A stretch of DNA of 64,000 nt from Bacteroidota bacterium (GCA_040388375.1 JAZKBU010000003.1:1-64000); one strand, 5' to 3'. Shown: positions 47,910 to 55,470, counted from the first letter of the stretch. The notes: a model not told the origin generated them from the letters alone. A program made the numbers and translations.

Positions 47910-48647
47910 TTATTTTGCCTTGTTTGTTACACCAATTATAACTCCAAAATTTCCGTCAGTTTGTGTCCATTGTTTTTCTGGTAAGTATGTTCTGGAAACA
48001 AAACCGTCAAGATACAAAGCATTTTTACACCCTAAGCTTTGAAAGTATTTAGCAAAGTCATAAAAGTTAATGGCTGTTTTTGACATGGCAAATACTACTT
48101 TGTTGTCGGGCATAATGCCAACCCCATTTCTTATATTCAAATTGGTAGAGCCTTCTTTAAATGCATCATGAATTTGTCCGTCAATAACCAACATAGGACC
48201 AGATTGTGTTGCGTATTTAATTTTACCGTTGTTGGTAAAGTCAGCCGTTTTACATACAAAAGGAGTATTGTTTGTGGTAATATAAAAAATGCCGTTGGGC
48301 TTTAAATAGAAGTTGCCGTTTCCATCTGCTGTGTCTAAAGGGGCAAGGGTATTTTTGTTTTGAATAAAAAGTCCTTGAGGTGAAAAGTCGTTATTGAACA
48401 TTCCACCATTCATGGCAAAGGTGAGGGTAAGGTTTTTGCTCTCCACATAGGTCTTTAAACTTTGAATGCTTTTAATAAGTTCCCCTTTGTCGTCCTTCCA
48501 GTATAGTTTTAAATCTTGTGTCTTTGTGTCAACCGTGTAAGCCAAAATCTGTTCATCAACAGCGTTTGTAGTTGTGGTAAAAGCAATGAGTCCTACTGCC
48601 AATAGTAGCAATAAACTTAGTAGTATTATTTTTATTTTGCTTTTCAA
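47910..48647 (-). CDS. Phosphodiester glycosidase family (DUF2233/NAGPA) protein
   Basis: 245 residues with an N-terminal membrane/signal segment (IILLSLLLLLAVGLIAF). The NAGPA domain shows FAMNGGMFNNDFSPQGLFIQ, FYLKPNGIFY, ATQSGPMLVIDG, RNGVGIMPDNKVVFAMS and LYLDGFVSRTY. Relatives cleave N-acetylglucosamine-1-phosphodiester bonds; the bacterial substrate may be a cell-wall or phage-related glycoconjugate. It has a family A hairpin in its presumed 5' untranslated region (48673-48695). Confidence 0.88.
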   Translation of the reverse strand: MKSKIKIILLSLLLLLAVGLIAFTTTTNAVDEQILAYTVDTKTQDLKLYWKDDKGELIKSIQSLKTYVESKNLTLTFAMNGGMFNNDFSPQGLFIQNKNTLAPLDTADGNGNFYLKPNGIFYITTNNTPFVCKTADFTNNGKIKYATQSGPMLVIDGQIHDAFKEGSTNLNIRNGVGIMPDNKVVFAMSKTAINFYDFAKYFQSLGCKNALYLDGFVSRTYLPEKQWTQTDGNFGVIIGVTNKAK

Positions 48648-48672
48648 TTACTTGTTGGTTTGGTTTCAGCCA

Positions 48673-48695
48673 TTGTTGGTGTTCTTCACCAACAA
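48673..48695 (+). repeat. REP hairpin family A
   Basis: Arms TTGTTGGTG / CACCAACAA around TTCTT, preceded by CAGCC. Between promoter motif copy 4 and the glycosidase start codon, 25 bases from the ATG. Confidence 0.85.
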
Positions 48696-48720
48696 CTAAT
48701 TTAAAAAAAGTTTGTACATT

Positions 48721-48750
48721 CAAACATACTTATTATTCTATCAATGCAAA
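48721..48750 (-). promoter_or_regulatory. Shared promoter-like motif, copy 4, full -33/-7
   Basis: Minus strand TTTG, 18 bases, TATGTTTG. 73 bases before the glycosidase start codon. Confidence 0.6.
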
Positions 48751-48757
48751 TGCGTTT

Positions 48758-49375
48758 TTATATGCCCCTTTTCTTTCTGTCATTGATTTTCTGTTGGATT
48801 CTGTCAAGGATAATTTTCTCAAATTTACTAATTTGTTGCCTGTTTGCTAAATACCAAAAGTCACGATTAATAAGTTTGAAACTTGCTGTGTCATTAAGAG
48901 GGCTAAAACTGATAAGTGCAAATGTTGTAACAGATTTATTCCGATCTGGTCTTGTCCATGTATGAACAATTTCTTTGGTGTCTGGATAATAAAAGTCAAT
49001 GTAATACCAATAGTCTGTCCAACCATTTTCTTCATTACCATAAGAATTACTTTGGTCGTGGTTTGGAAGTTTTGCTGTCGAGTCTTTTTTCAACTCGTCT
49101 CTGTATATTTCCATCTGCATTGATTCCTTAACGTATCCGCTGTCCCTGCCATATGCCAATGTTTTTTGGTTAGGTGGTTGAAGGCTTGGGTCTTCTGTTT
49201 TAATTTCTTTTATTATTTCAATTAGGTCTGCTTCGTTTATGTTCAAGTCCCAATAGGCTACGAAAGGATAGCTACCAGCAAAGCCACCAATACATCGCCT
49301 AAAGATTTCTTGTGCTGCGAACAATAAAAAAAATCCGCATAAAAGTCCAAGTAATATCTTTTTAGTTTTTGTCAT
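48758..49375 (-). CDS. Hypothetical membrane-anchored protein
   Basis: 205 residues from the ATG at 49375 (MTKTKKILLGLLCGFFLLFAAQEIF), which gives one N-terminal membrane helix. The first in-frame ATG (49399) lies inside the promoter -7 box and is rejected. The C-terminal part (VAYWDLNINEADLIEIIKEIK ... WYYIDFYYPDTKEIVHTWTRP) is not recognised. Probably faces the periplasm. Confidence 0.6.
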   Translation of the reverse strand: MTKTKKILLGLLCGFFLLFAAQEIFRRCIGGFAGSYPFVAYWDLNINEADLIEIIKEIKTEDPSLQPPNQKTLAYGRDSGYVKESMQMEIYRDELKKDSTAKLPNHDQSNSYGNEENGWTDYWYYIDFYYPDTKEIVHTWTRPDRNKSVTTFALISFSPLNDTASFKLINRDFWYLANRQQISKFEKIILDRIQQKINDRKKRGI

Positions 49376-49396
49376 TTGTTGTCGTAGGATACTATT

Positions 49397-49404
49397 CAAA
49401 CATA
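49397..49404 (-). promoter_or_regulatory. Shared promoter-like motif, copy 5
   Basis: Minus-strand TATGTTTG after ATAAAATAATAGG; 21 bases before ATG 49375, which supports that start. Confidence 0.6.
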
Positions 49405-49444
49405 CCTATTATTTTATAAATGTAAAATCAACAACTTTTCAGCC

Positions 49445-49469
49445 GTTGTTGGTGTTCTTCACCAACAAC
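49445..49469 (+). repeat. REP hairpin family A, 3' of RAYT gene
   Basis: Arms GTTGTTGGTG / CACCAACAAC around TTCTT, preceded by CAGCC; three bases after the transposase stop codon. Confidence 0.88.
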
Positions 49470-49472
49470 TTA

Positions 49473-49991
49473 TTACTGATTATAATGCGTAATAAAATTC
49501 CATTTGTTTTTATCTATACAATAATAATAAGCCGCAGATGAAAAAACATACTCTTCCGGCAATAAACACAAATTGGCTTTCACCGGATTTTGATGTATAT
49601 AATTTAATTTTTGCTCCAATACTTCTCTGCTTCTTAGTTCTATATTCAGTGGGTTACGCTCCCAAATTTGGTGTTTTCTATCTTTATTATCTACTCTAAA
49701 ATGTACTAATACTTGCTGGTGGTTATTTCTTAAATCTTTAATAATCATTTGTGCAGTGTATTTCATAAATGACAATTGAATTTCTTTTGGCTTGTTATTA
49801 GCCTGTACTTGCCAAATAATATGAATATGATTGTTCATAAGCACAAAGCCATATACAACTATCCGTTTTTGTTGTACCAAAAATTCAAGGCTATTTACTA
49901 TTATATCTTTGTATGTATCTTGTTTTAAAAGGTGCTTCCATTCGAGTATTGTTGCTGTGAAAAACTCAGGATAATATTCTATAATTTCCAT
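49473..49991 (-). CDS. REP-associated tyrosine transposase (RAYT, Y1 HUH superfamily)
   Basis: 172 residues. The HUH metal-binding motif is His55-Ile56-His57 in MNNHIHIIW, and the nucleophile is Tyr131 in LNYIHQNPVKANL; both are the signatures of IS200/REP transposases, which nick and join single-stranded hairpin DNA. YGFVLMNNH and the PEEYVFSSAAYY end are also typical. Inverted family A hairpins flank the gene directly: 49445-49469 three bases after the stop and 50020-50044 twenty-eight bases before the start. This is the classic RAYT-between-REPs layout, which makes family A its likely substrate. It appears intact. Confidence 0.93.
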   Translation of the reverse strand: MEIIEYYPEFFTATILEWKHLLKQDTYKDIIVNSLEFLVQQKRIVVYGFVLMNNHIHIIWQVQANNKPKEIQLSFMKYTAQMIIKDLRNNHQQVLVHFRVDNKDRKHQIWERNPLNIELRSREVLEQKLNYIHQNPVKANLCLLPEEYVFSSAAYYYCIDKNKWNFITHYNQ

Positions 49992-50019
49992 TTGGGGAAA
50001 GTAGCATTTTTCTTAAAAA

Positions 50020-50044
50020 CTTGTTGGTGAAGAACACCAACAAG
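50020..50044 (-). repeat. REP hairpin family A, 5' of RAYT gene
   Basis: Arms CTTGTTGGTG / CACCAACAAG around AAGAA, followed by GGC; 28 bases upstream of the RAYT ATG. Confidence 0.88.
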
Positions 50045-50094
50045 GGCAAGGAAGGGCGGAACAAGGGAACAATAAATAAACCTTAAGCCTATGC

Positions 50095-50127
50095 AAAAGC
50101 CCCGACCAGTTACTGGTCGGGGCTTTG
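50095..50127 (-). terminator. Terminator inside composite element 2
   Basis: AAAAGCCCCGACCAG / CTGGTCGGGGCTTT arms around TTA; positioned after the kinase stop codon at 50204 (minus strand). Confidence 0.85.
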
Positions 50128-50153
50128 TTTGTGCATGGTTGTAAGCGACAGCC

Positions 50154-50178
50154 GTTGTTGGTGTTCTTCACCAACAAC
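50154..50178 (+). repeat. REP hairpin family A
   Basis: Arms GTTGTTGGTG / CACCAACAAC preceded by CAGCC; 25 bases downstream of the kinase stop codon. Confidence 0.85.
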
Positions 50179-50203
50179 TCATTGTCCAATATGGGTATCT
50201 TTA

Positions 50204-51451
50204 TTAAGTTAAAGGAATATAAATATCAAAGGATGCTCCTTTGCTTACTTCGCCTGTGGCTGTAATAACTCCGTTGTGGTTCTGTACAATTTTTTTTACG
50301 ATGGTAAGCCCTATACCCGTTCCGGATATGGTGTCCTTATCGTGTAGGCGTTTAAATATTTCAAAAATGTGGTCCTTGTATTCGGGCGAAAAGCCAATTC
50401 CGTTGTCGCTAATGGTAAGGTGGCAATAGACTTTGTCGGGTAAAAGGTTTTGGTCGTTTACTTCACTGCCTTGTATATTGCGGCCTTTTATTAATATATG
50501 CGGTGGTCTGCCTGCGTTTGAAAACTTAAGTGCATTACCAATGAGGTTGTACAGGAGTTGGTGAAACTGAAAAGGAATGATATGGGCGTTGCCTATTTTG
50601 CCCACTTCAACAGTGGCTTTTTTCTCGGCAATGGTTTCTTCAAAATCATTTATTACTGCTTCTATGATGGCATTGAGGTCAGTAGTCTCAAATTTTCTTT
50701 CCAGGGTGGTGGTGCGTGAGTAGGCCAGCAAATCATTAATCAGTGATTGCATACGGTTGGCTGCATCGTGCATTTTTCGCAAATATTCTTTGCCCTTGGT
50801 TGATAAATTTTCTGATTCATCATCAATAAGGCGTGTAGCAAAGGTTTGAATTTTACGTAGTGGTTCTTGTAAATCGTGGCTTGATATATAGGTGAATGAT
50901 TCTAATTCTTTATTGGCAACGATTAGCTCTTCTGCCCGTTTCTCTTTTTCTCCGTTTTGAAAAAGAAGTTCTTTATTGGCAATAATTAGCTCGCCTGCGC
51001 GCTTTTCCTTTTCTCCGTTCTGAAAAAGAAGTTCTATGTTAGCAATGTTTAACTCTGCCGCTCGTTTTTCTTTTTCTCCATTCTGAAAAAGAAGTTCTAT
51101 GTTAGCAATGTTTAGCTCTGCCGCCCGCTTTTCTTTTTCTCCATTCTGGAAAAGAAGTTCTTTATTGGCAACGATTAATTCTGCTGCTCGTTTTTCTTTT
51201 TCTCCATTCTGAAAAAGAAGTTCTATGTTGGCAATGTTTAGCTCCTGTGCCCGTTTTTCTTTTTCTCCGTTCTGAAAAAAAAGTTCTTTATTGGCAATGA
51301 TTAGCTCGCCTGCCCGCTTTTCTTTTTCTCCATTCTGGAAAACAAGTTCTTTATTGGCAACAATTAATTCCGCTGCTCGTTTTCCTTTTTCTCCATTCTG
51401 AAAAGCAAGCTCTTTAATGGCAGTAGCTAATTTATCTTCTATCATTTCCAT
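50204..51451 (-). CDS. Soluble sensor histidine kinase with repetitive coiled coil
   Basis: 415 residues, no membrane segment. Residues ~14-180 are eight near-identical 21-residue repeats (ELLFQNGEKEKRAAELIVANK and variants), predicted coiled coil. Then HisKA with SSHDLQEPLRKIQTF (phospho-acceptor His), and HATPase with LLYNLIGNALKFSNAG, DNGIGF and GTGIGLTIVKK. The repeats are also near-identical in DNA (63 bp units). It follows the receiver gene by 5 bases on the same strand, so the pair is one operon and likely one phosphorelay with a cytoplasmic signal input. Confidence 0.92.
   Translation of the reverse strand: MEMIEDKLATAIKELAFQNGEKGKRAAELIVANKELVFQNGEKEKRAGELIIANKELFFQNGEKEKRAQELNIANIELLFQNGEKEKRAAELIVANKELLFQNGEKEKRAAELNIANIELLFQNGEKEKRAAELNIANIELLFQNGEKEKRAGELIIANKELLFQNGEKEKRAEELIVANKELESFTYISSHDLQEPLRKIQTFATRLIDDESENLSTKGKEYLRKMHDAANRMQSLINDLLAYSRTTTLERKFETTDLNAIIEAVINDFEETIAEKKATVEVGKIGNAHIIPFQFHQLLYNLIGNALKFSNAGRPPHILIKGRNIQGSEVNDQNLLPDKVYCHLTISDNGIGFSPEYKDHIFEIFKRLHDKDTISGTGIGLTIVKKIVQNHNGVITATGEVSKGASFDIYIPLT
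50890..51415 (-). repeat. 63 bp tandem repeat within kinase gene (8 units)
   Basis: In-frame repeats encoding the 21-residue coiled-coil unit. Units differ mostly at residues 14-18 (AAELIVANK versus AAELNIANI), showing two sub-types arranged in a patchwork that suggests unequal crossing-over. Confidence 0.8.
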
Positions 51452-51456
51452 ATTTA

Positions 51457-51891
51457 TCAGGTAATCGTTAACACAAATTCTTCTTTATTAGGTTGAGGTT
51501 TCATCCACATATCAAGCGTCAATACCGTTTCAATGGCTTTTACTAAAAGCCCAAACGAACGTGGTTTGCATATGTAATGATTGGCTCCGTGTTGGTATGT
51601 TTTACTTACTTCCTCATCGCTGGCAGTGGTGGAGAATATAACAACGGGAATGCTTTTTAATATAGCCGTACTCCTTATCTCTTCCAAACATTGAAGCCCG
51701 TTTTTTAGGGGCATATTAAGGTCAAGGAAAATAACATCAGGTGGTGGTGGTATTACCGATTCAAGATTATTCATTAATTCTAAACCATCGTTTGCAGTTG
51801 TAAGTTGCGCTGGAATGCTTACTTTTTGTAGTGCATCTTCAAAGAACATGCGATCATCAGCATCGTCATCAGCAAGAAATATAATTTTCAT
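51457..51891 (-). CDS. CheY-like single-domain response regulator
   Basis: 144 residues: one receiver domain with acidic pocket DDDADD, phospho-acceptor Asp in IFLDLNMPLKNG, Thr/Ser STTASDEE and Lys in ICKPRS. No output domain. First gene of the operon with the histidine kinase; similar pairs in Bacteroidota and cyanobacteria act in phytochrome-like relays. Confidence 0.92.
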   Translation of the reverse strand: MKIIFLADDDADDRMFFEDALQKVSIPAQLTTANDGLELMNNLESVIPPPPDVIFLDLNMPLKNGLQCLEEIRSTAILKSIPVVIFSTTASDEEVSKTYQHGANHYICKPRSFGLLVKAIETVLTLDMWMKPQPNKEEFVLTIT

Positions 51892-52013
51892 TTATGTTTA
51901 GCTATTACCGTACAAGGGTACACCTTATTTACATAGTAATGCCTATTATAATTGCTAATGAAGGTTTAGGGAGGGTTTTTATCTATGTTTGGTGTGCTTA
52001 AACCATATAAATG

Positions 52014-52042
52014 GCGATTGGTGAGGACACCAACCGTGGACG
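52014..52042 (+). repeat. Hairpin repeat family B
   Basis: GCGATTGGTG-AGGA-CACCAACCGTGGAC: core TTGGTG/CACCAA as in family A but different outer arms. 32 bases before the family A copy at 52074. Confidence 0.7.
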
Positions 52043-52073
52043 GGCATAGAGAGTAGCACTGCATTTTTCAGCC

Positions 52074-52098
52074 GTTGTTGGTGTTCTTCACCAACAAC
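52074..52098 (+). repeat. REP hairpin family A, 3' of GNAT gene
   Basis: Arms GTTGTTGGTG / CACCAACAAC preceded by CAGCC; 18 bases after the GNAT stop codon. Confidence 0.85.
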
Positions 52099-52116
52099 TC
52101 AGAAGGCTTTGTGTAA

Positions 52117-52578
52117 CTACATGCCGATAACTATTGTCAGTTCCATAATGGGTAAATAACGGTCCTTAATGCTCGTTTTCATTTGCCCTACTTTAATAAA
52201 GCCAAACTTTTCATAAAATGCCTGGGCATTAGGTTCCGAATCAAGCACTATTTTTTTTGTTTCAGTCTTTTTTATCGTATCAATAAAATCATGCATCAGT
52301 AGTTTACCAAACCCACTGCCAATATATGCCGGAAGCACAAACAGGTTGTCAAGCTTAACAGTATCATTGTCTAAATAGCAGTATGAGTAATAAGCAAGGG
52401 TAGTATTGTTAATGACCAATTTAAATACATGGTTACTTTCAATATAACTTTTTGTTATAGTCAATAACTCCGACCACATGTCTATTTGTTCCTGCGTGTA
52501 TCCCCAATAAGCTTTCGACTTTTTGGTTATGTCTGTCAAAATCTCATGGTCGTCTGTATTTGCTTTTAGTATAGTCAT
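52117..52578 (-). CDS. GNAT-family N-acetyltransferase
   Basis: 153 residues. Acetyl-CoA binding motif A reads NLFVLPAYIGSGFGKLLMHDFI (Q/R-x-x-G-x-G/A variant), followed by KIVLDSEPNAQAFYEKFGF, the usual GNAT C-terminal half. Substrate unknown. Flanked by inverted family A hairpins (52074 and 52611) in the same configuration as the RAYT gene. Confidence 0.9.
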   Translation of the reverse strand: MTILKANTDDHEILTDITKKSKAYWGYTQEQIDMWSELLTITKSYIESNHVFKLVINNTTLAYYSYCYLDNDTVKLDNLFVLPAYIGSGFGKLLMHDFIDTIKKTETKKIVLDSEPNAQAFYEKFGFIKVGQMKTSIKDRYLPIMELTIVIGM

Positions 52579-52610
52579 CCTTTAAAATGATTGTTAACGT
52601 TTATTGAAAA

Positions 52611-52635
52611 CTTGTTGGTAAAGAATACCAACATG
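52611..52635 (-). repeat. REP hairpin family A, 5' of GNAT gene
   Basis: Slightly diverged copy: CTTGTTGGTA / TACCAACATG around AAGAA, followed by GGC; the A-T change in the stem is compensatory. 32 bases upstream of the GNAT ATG. Confidence 0.8.
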
Positions 52636-52650
52636 GGCGAAAAACTTCAC

Positions 52651-53019
52651 TTAATAGTCAGCCTGCTGATGTTTGGTTTGAATACTATCGGCCATAATGG
52701 TTTCCGTTAATGCATAACCTCCTTCGGTATATTGTGAAGAGATTAATGTATCTCCGTTTTCCAGTGTTGCTGTTAAAGTATAGGAGCTTTCCCCGGGACT
52801 ATGGAATGAAATACAGGTTTGTGCGCTATCGGCTAACGCCCCTATATTTTTGATTCCCTTTTCATATTTCAAAACCAACGAAGAAAGGCTATGCCCGCTT
52901 TCATTTACAATTAAAACGGAAACATTGTCCTTTGACATTTCCCGGCAGTCCTTGTTCCCGCATGATGGAGCCGATGCTAAAACTATCAAAGCAAATATTA
53001 TTTCTAATGGTCGTTTCAT
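52651..53019 (-). CDS. Hypothetical lipoprotein
   Basis: 122 residues. Lipoprotein signal (MKRPLEIIFALIVLASAPSC, Cys20). The mature part (VSVLIVNESGHSLSSLVLKYEKG ... SSYTLTATLENGDTLISSQYTEGGYALTETI) is a small beta-sandwich-like domain typical of small Bacteroidota lipoproteins. Function unknown. Promoter motif copy 6 lies 40 bases upstream. Confidence 0.6.
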   Translation of the reverse strand: MKRPLEIIFALIVLASAPSCGNKDCREMSKDNVSVLIVNESGHSLSSLVLKYEKGIKNIGALADSAQTCISFHSPGESSYTLTATLENGDTLISSQYTEGGYALTETIMADSIQTKHQQADY

Positions 53020-53059
53020 GGCATTACCGCTATTGGTTTATATAAAATGTTTATCTATT

Positions 53060-53067
53060 CAAACATA
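53060..53067 (-). promoter_or_regulatory. Shared promoter-like motif, copy 6
   Basis: Minus-strand TATGTTTG after ATGAAATAATGGG. Part of a ~50 bp block also found at 53195-53241 and 55930-55979. Confidence 0.6.
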
Positions 53068-53100
53068 CCCATTATTTCATACATCTTAAATCAAAAATCA

Positions 53101-53145
53101 TCAATCTGTTTTATCATGAAATAGCTGTTGAATTCTGTTTTCCAT
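53101..53145 (-). pseudogene. Remnant of a second paiB-like gene (3' end only)
   Basis: Minus strand reads MENRIQQLFHDKTD and a stop, closely matching MENRIHQVFPD and a stop at the end of the adjacent paiB-like gene, and the 3' flanks match as well. The homology breaks off at AAATGG, next to a family B hairpin (53155-53183). An in-frame TAA precedes the ATG, so this is not a short gene. Confidence 0.65.
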
Positions 53146-53154
53146 TTACGTGTA

Positions 53155-53183
53155 GCGATTGGTGAGGACATCAACCATGGACA
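53155..53183 (+). repeat. Hairpin repeat family B
   Basis: GCGATTGGTG-AGGA-CATCAACCATGGACAG; decayed right arm. Sits at the breakpoint of the paiB-like remnant. Confidence 0.65.
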
Positions 53184-53197
53184 GCAAATTATCTATT

Positions 53198-53205
53198 TAA
53201 ACATA
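53198..53205 (-). promoter_or_regulatory. Decayed copy of shared promoter-like motif, copy 7
   Basis: Minus-strand TATGTTTA, one base off the -7 consensus, in the same ~50 bp block as copies 6 and 8. It would have served the remnant at 53101-53145. Confidence 0.4.
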
Positions 53206-53238
53206 TCCATTAATTCATAATTCCTAAATCAAAAATCA

Positions 53239-53874
53239 TCAATCAGGAAACACCTGATGTATTCTGTTTTCCATTTCGGCAGCAATAACCCGTCCTGCTT
53301 CATCCTGTTGTTGCAGTTTGGCTATAATGTTTTTATAACTTTCATAATCCCTGTCCTGGCTCAGTTTAAAAACCGTATCTATTTCTGTTATTTCAATTTC
53401 AAAAGCCACTATGTAAGGAGTTGCTCTTTGTATAAACTCAGCAGGTAAATTATCGTAAATGGTGGTCGATGCTTCATTATAGTTTTCAAAATGAAGACTC
53501 ACCTTTCTCAATACATTTGCCAGAGCGTTATCATCTAAAAATTTGATAGTACCCTTTACATGCACACTCATATAATTCCAGGTAGAAGGGATGTATGGGT
53601 TGCTATACCAAGTACCACTTACATAGGTGTGATGCCCGGTGAAAACGGCCAGAATATTACTGTTGTGTAAAAATGTTTTATGGTGGTCAGTATCTTTCAT
53701 AATATGACCTCTTAAAAAACGCTTACCGTTTTCTTCTTCAATAAACAGCGGTATTTGGGTAGCGATAGGTTTGTTTTCAGCATCGCACCCTGTTAAAAAT
53801 GCAAACGGGTATTTAGCTATAAACTCCTTAATAATTTGCGGATTGTTTTCTTTGTGATTGGGCAGGTTGTACAT
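53239..53874 (-). CDS. PaiB-family FMN-binding negative transcriptional regulator
   Basis: 211 residues, full length. PaiB signatures: MYNLPNHKE at the N terminus, FAFLTGCDAENKPIATQIPLF, LRGHIMKDTDHHKTF, VYVSGTWY-type block (TYVSGTWYSNPYIPSTWNY) and KLSQDRDYESYKNII near the C terminus. The split-barrel fold binds FMN; in Bacillus PaiB affects sporulation and protease genes, while its direct role is unclear. Adjacent to a remnant of a paralogue. Confidence 0.93.
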   Translation of the reverse strand: MYNLPNHKENNPQIIKEFIAKYPFAFLTGCDAENKPIATQIPLFIEEENGKRFLRGHIMKDTDHHKTFLHNSNILAVFTGHHTYVSGTWYSNPYIPSTWNYMSVHVKGTIKFLDDNALANVLRKVSLHFENYNEASTTIYDNLPAEFIQRATPYIVAFEIEITEIDTVFKLSQDRDYESYKNIIAKLQQQDEAGRVIAAEMENRIHQVFPD

Positions 53875-53976
53875 ATAAAATGCTTCGGTAATTTATTGAG
53901 TGCATAGTTCTACACTTTTTTCTGAATAAAAAATGAACGGTCTGCTAATTAATAAATTTTACAATTGCTTACTAAT

Positions 53977-54010
53977 TGTCCGCGATTGGTGGGGACACCA
54001 ACCGCGGACA
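53977..54010 (+). repeat. Hairpin repeat family B, best-preserved copy
   Basis: 15-base arms TGTCCGCGATTGGTG / CACCAACCGCGGACA (one mismatch) around GGGA. Followed after GTAAG by the family A copy at 54016, forming a B-A unit. Confidence 0.8.
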
Positions 54011-54015
54011 GTAAG

Positions 54016-54040
54016 CTTGTTGGTAAAGAACACCAACAAG
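54016..54040 (-). repeat. REP hairpin family A
   Basis: Arms CTTGTTGGTA / CACCAACAAG around AAGAA, followed by GGTGG instead of GGC. Second half of a B-A unit. Confidence 0.82.
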
Positions 54041-54092
54041 GGTGGAAAAGGTTTATCCGCTTCAATTGGTAGGTTTTAGAGATGTCTCATGA

Positions 54093-55178
54093 TTACTCCC
54101 AAATCAGAGACGATGACAAACCGAGAGAAGTAACATTGATATAGTCAATCAATCCCAAGTTGCCGCCATTCATGGAGTATAATAACGTAGTGTTTCCGGC
54201 AGGACAGGTTACCTCTGGAGTTCCTGCAAACTGCCCAATAACAGAATCCGTCCGGCTATTATTGATACAGATGTTTACGTTTAGATTTGAGGCAACGCGA
54301 ATCGCATCAGGAACTAATGCTCCTTCGGGAGTTAAGGTGTAAGTTGCATAGTACGTATTCAAGCCTTCTTTCATGGCAGTTGCATACTCAGATACTGTGT
54401 TTCCCCCCTCCAGAATAAGGCTAAATTCCCAAACGAATGCCCCAGCAAGGCTGTTTTGAGGCAATTCACTTTGCCATGATTGTAACTGTTGCAGTGCTTG
54501 CATTGGAGTCAATTGTCCTCCATCTGATCCTGAATTAGTGGTCTCAAATCCTGCCACAATAGGAACTGATGGTGTAAACTGAGTGTACCAATCCTGAACA
54601 GGGTCATTACCTGTACCACCTGCATAACATTGTACATTAAACCATGAAATGCTTCCACCATTGTTATTCACAAAGGTTTGCCATGACTGCCAACCAGAAA
54701 GATTATTATACGGGGAAGCTGTTAGCGCTAAACCAACTTGAATAACTGCAAGTGTAACCTTTTGAACTGCAGGATCCATTGGATCCAAACCACCAGGTTG
54801 GCCCCAATTTTCGGCATCAATATCAACACCAGTAATTCCACTATTCTTTAGGCTTACCAATACATTGTTCAAATTACTCGAACCCATTGCGGCCAGCGCA
54901 CTGATTGCACTGTTCCCGATAGAGAAGAATATATTGGTGATGTTCGTGTTATTCTTCAGTTGGGTTAAACTGGATGCCCAATTTGTATCACCGGTATAAT
55001 CACCGCTTGAGTTAAACATGGGATATGGGGGATCGTTGTATACAATGCCTCCATTGTAACCATTCGGTCCACTTATAATTAACGTATTAACAGGAGTACC
55101 TGCATAGTCTGAAATGTATTTTGTAACATTTGAAGAAGGATACCCCGAACGGGTATAAATTGCAATGATATTATCCAT
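54093..55178 (-). CDS. GH18-like TIM-barrel protein
   Basis: 361 residues without a signal peptide. IIAIYTRSGYPSSN at the start, NIFFSIGN (SxGG-like strand), and TGVDIDAENWG fit the GH18 chitinase motif DxxDxDxE, with the first Asp replaced by Thr but the catalytic Glu kept. WFNVQCYAG and FVWEFSLI correspond to later barrel strands. The C-terminal ~85 residues form an added domain (VPDAIRVASNLNVNICIN). The GC content is higher than that of flanking genes, hinting at transfer. Cytoplasmic location is odd for a chitinase; it may be released by another route or bind rather than cut sugars. Confidence 0.6.
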   Translation of the reverse strand: MDNIIAIYTRSGYPSSNVTKYISDYAGTPVNTLIISGPNGYNGGIVYNDPPYPMFNSSGDYTGDTNWASSLTQLKNNTNITNIFFSIGNSAISALAAMGSSNLNNVLVSLKNSGITGVDIDAENWGQPGGLDPMDPAVQKVTLAVIQVGLALTASPYNNLSGWQSWQTFVNNNGGSISWFNVQCYAGGTGNDPVQDWYTQFTPSVPIVAGFETTNSGSDGGQLTPMQALQQLQSWQSELPQNSLAGAFVWEFSLILEGGNTVSEYATAMKEGLNTYYATYTLTPEGALVPDAIRVASNLNVNICINNSRTDSVIGQFAGTPEVTCPAGNTTLLYSMNGGNLGLIDYINVTSLGLSSSLIWE

Positions 55179-55470
55179 AGTATAAAAATTTCCCTACTCA
55201 TAAGGCTTTTCAGATACCGCCCTGTTTTTAAACTGTTACAGCCAGTCCGTTTTTTAATCCTTCAATACTTCGACAAGCTCAGTGCTCAGGATGAAAGTGG
55301 GTTCTGCTCCACTTTTTTAAAAGTTTTATGGGTACAAATTTGCAGTAAGATAAAGGGCTGTATAAGAGGATAAATGCCTGTTTATAAAAACAGTTATTTA
55401 TACCCGTTATTGGGTTTTATATGGATATTTAAACCTGTATATAGGCTTTGTCCTCGCCAACCATAGGTTT
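55179..55470. other. Intergenic region with CTTCGACAAGCTCAG repeat
   Basis: About 290 bases without a gene. ACTTCGACAAGCTCAGTGCTCAGG at 55267-55290 belongs to a short sequence that is dispersed in many Bacteroidota genomes. Otherwise nothing is recognised. Confidence 0.5.

Larger units (their letters stand above)
50020..50178. mobile_element. Composite REP-terminator-REP element (BIME-like), copy 2
   Basis: Inverted family A hairpins at 50020-50044 and 50154-50178 around a terminator, with the same interior as 43005-43151 (AACAATAA, AAACCTTAAGC, TATGCAAAAGCCCCGACCAG). It lies between the RAYT gene and the upstream kinase gene. Confidence 0.78.

Noticed and set aside
49376..49399. Longer start for the membrane-anchored hypothetical protein
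   Set aside because: The ATG at 49399 overlaps the promoter -7 box; 49375 gives a normal membrane anchor.
50890..51415. 63 bp repeats as a mobile repeat
   Set aside because: They are in frame and encode a coherent coiled coil within the kinase.
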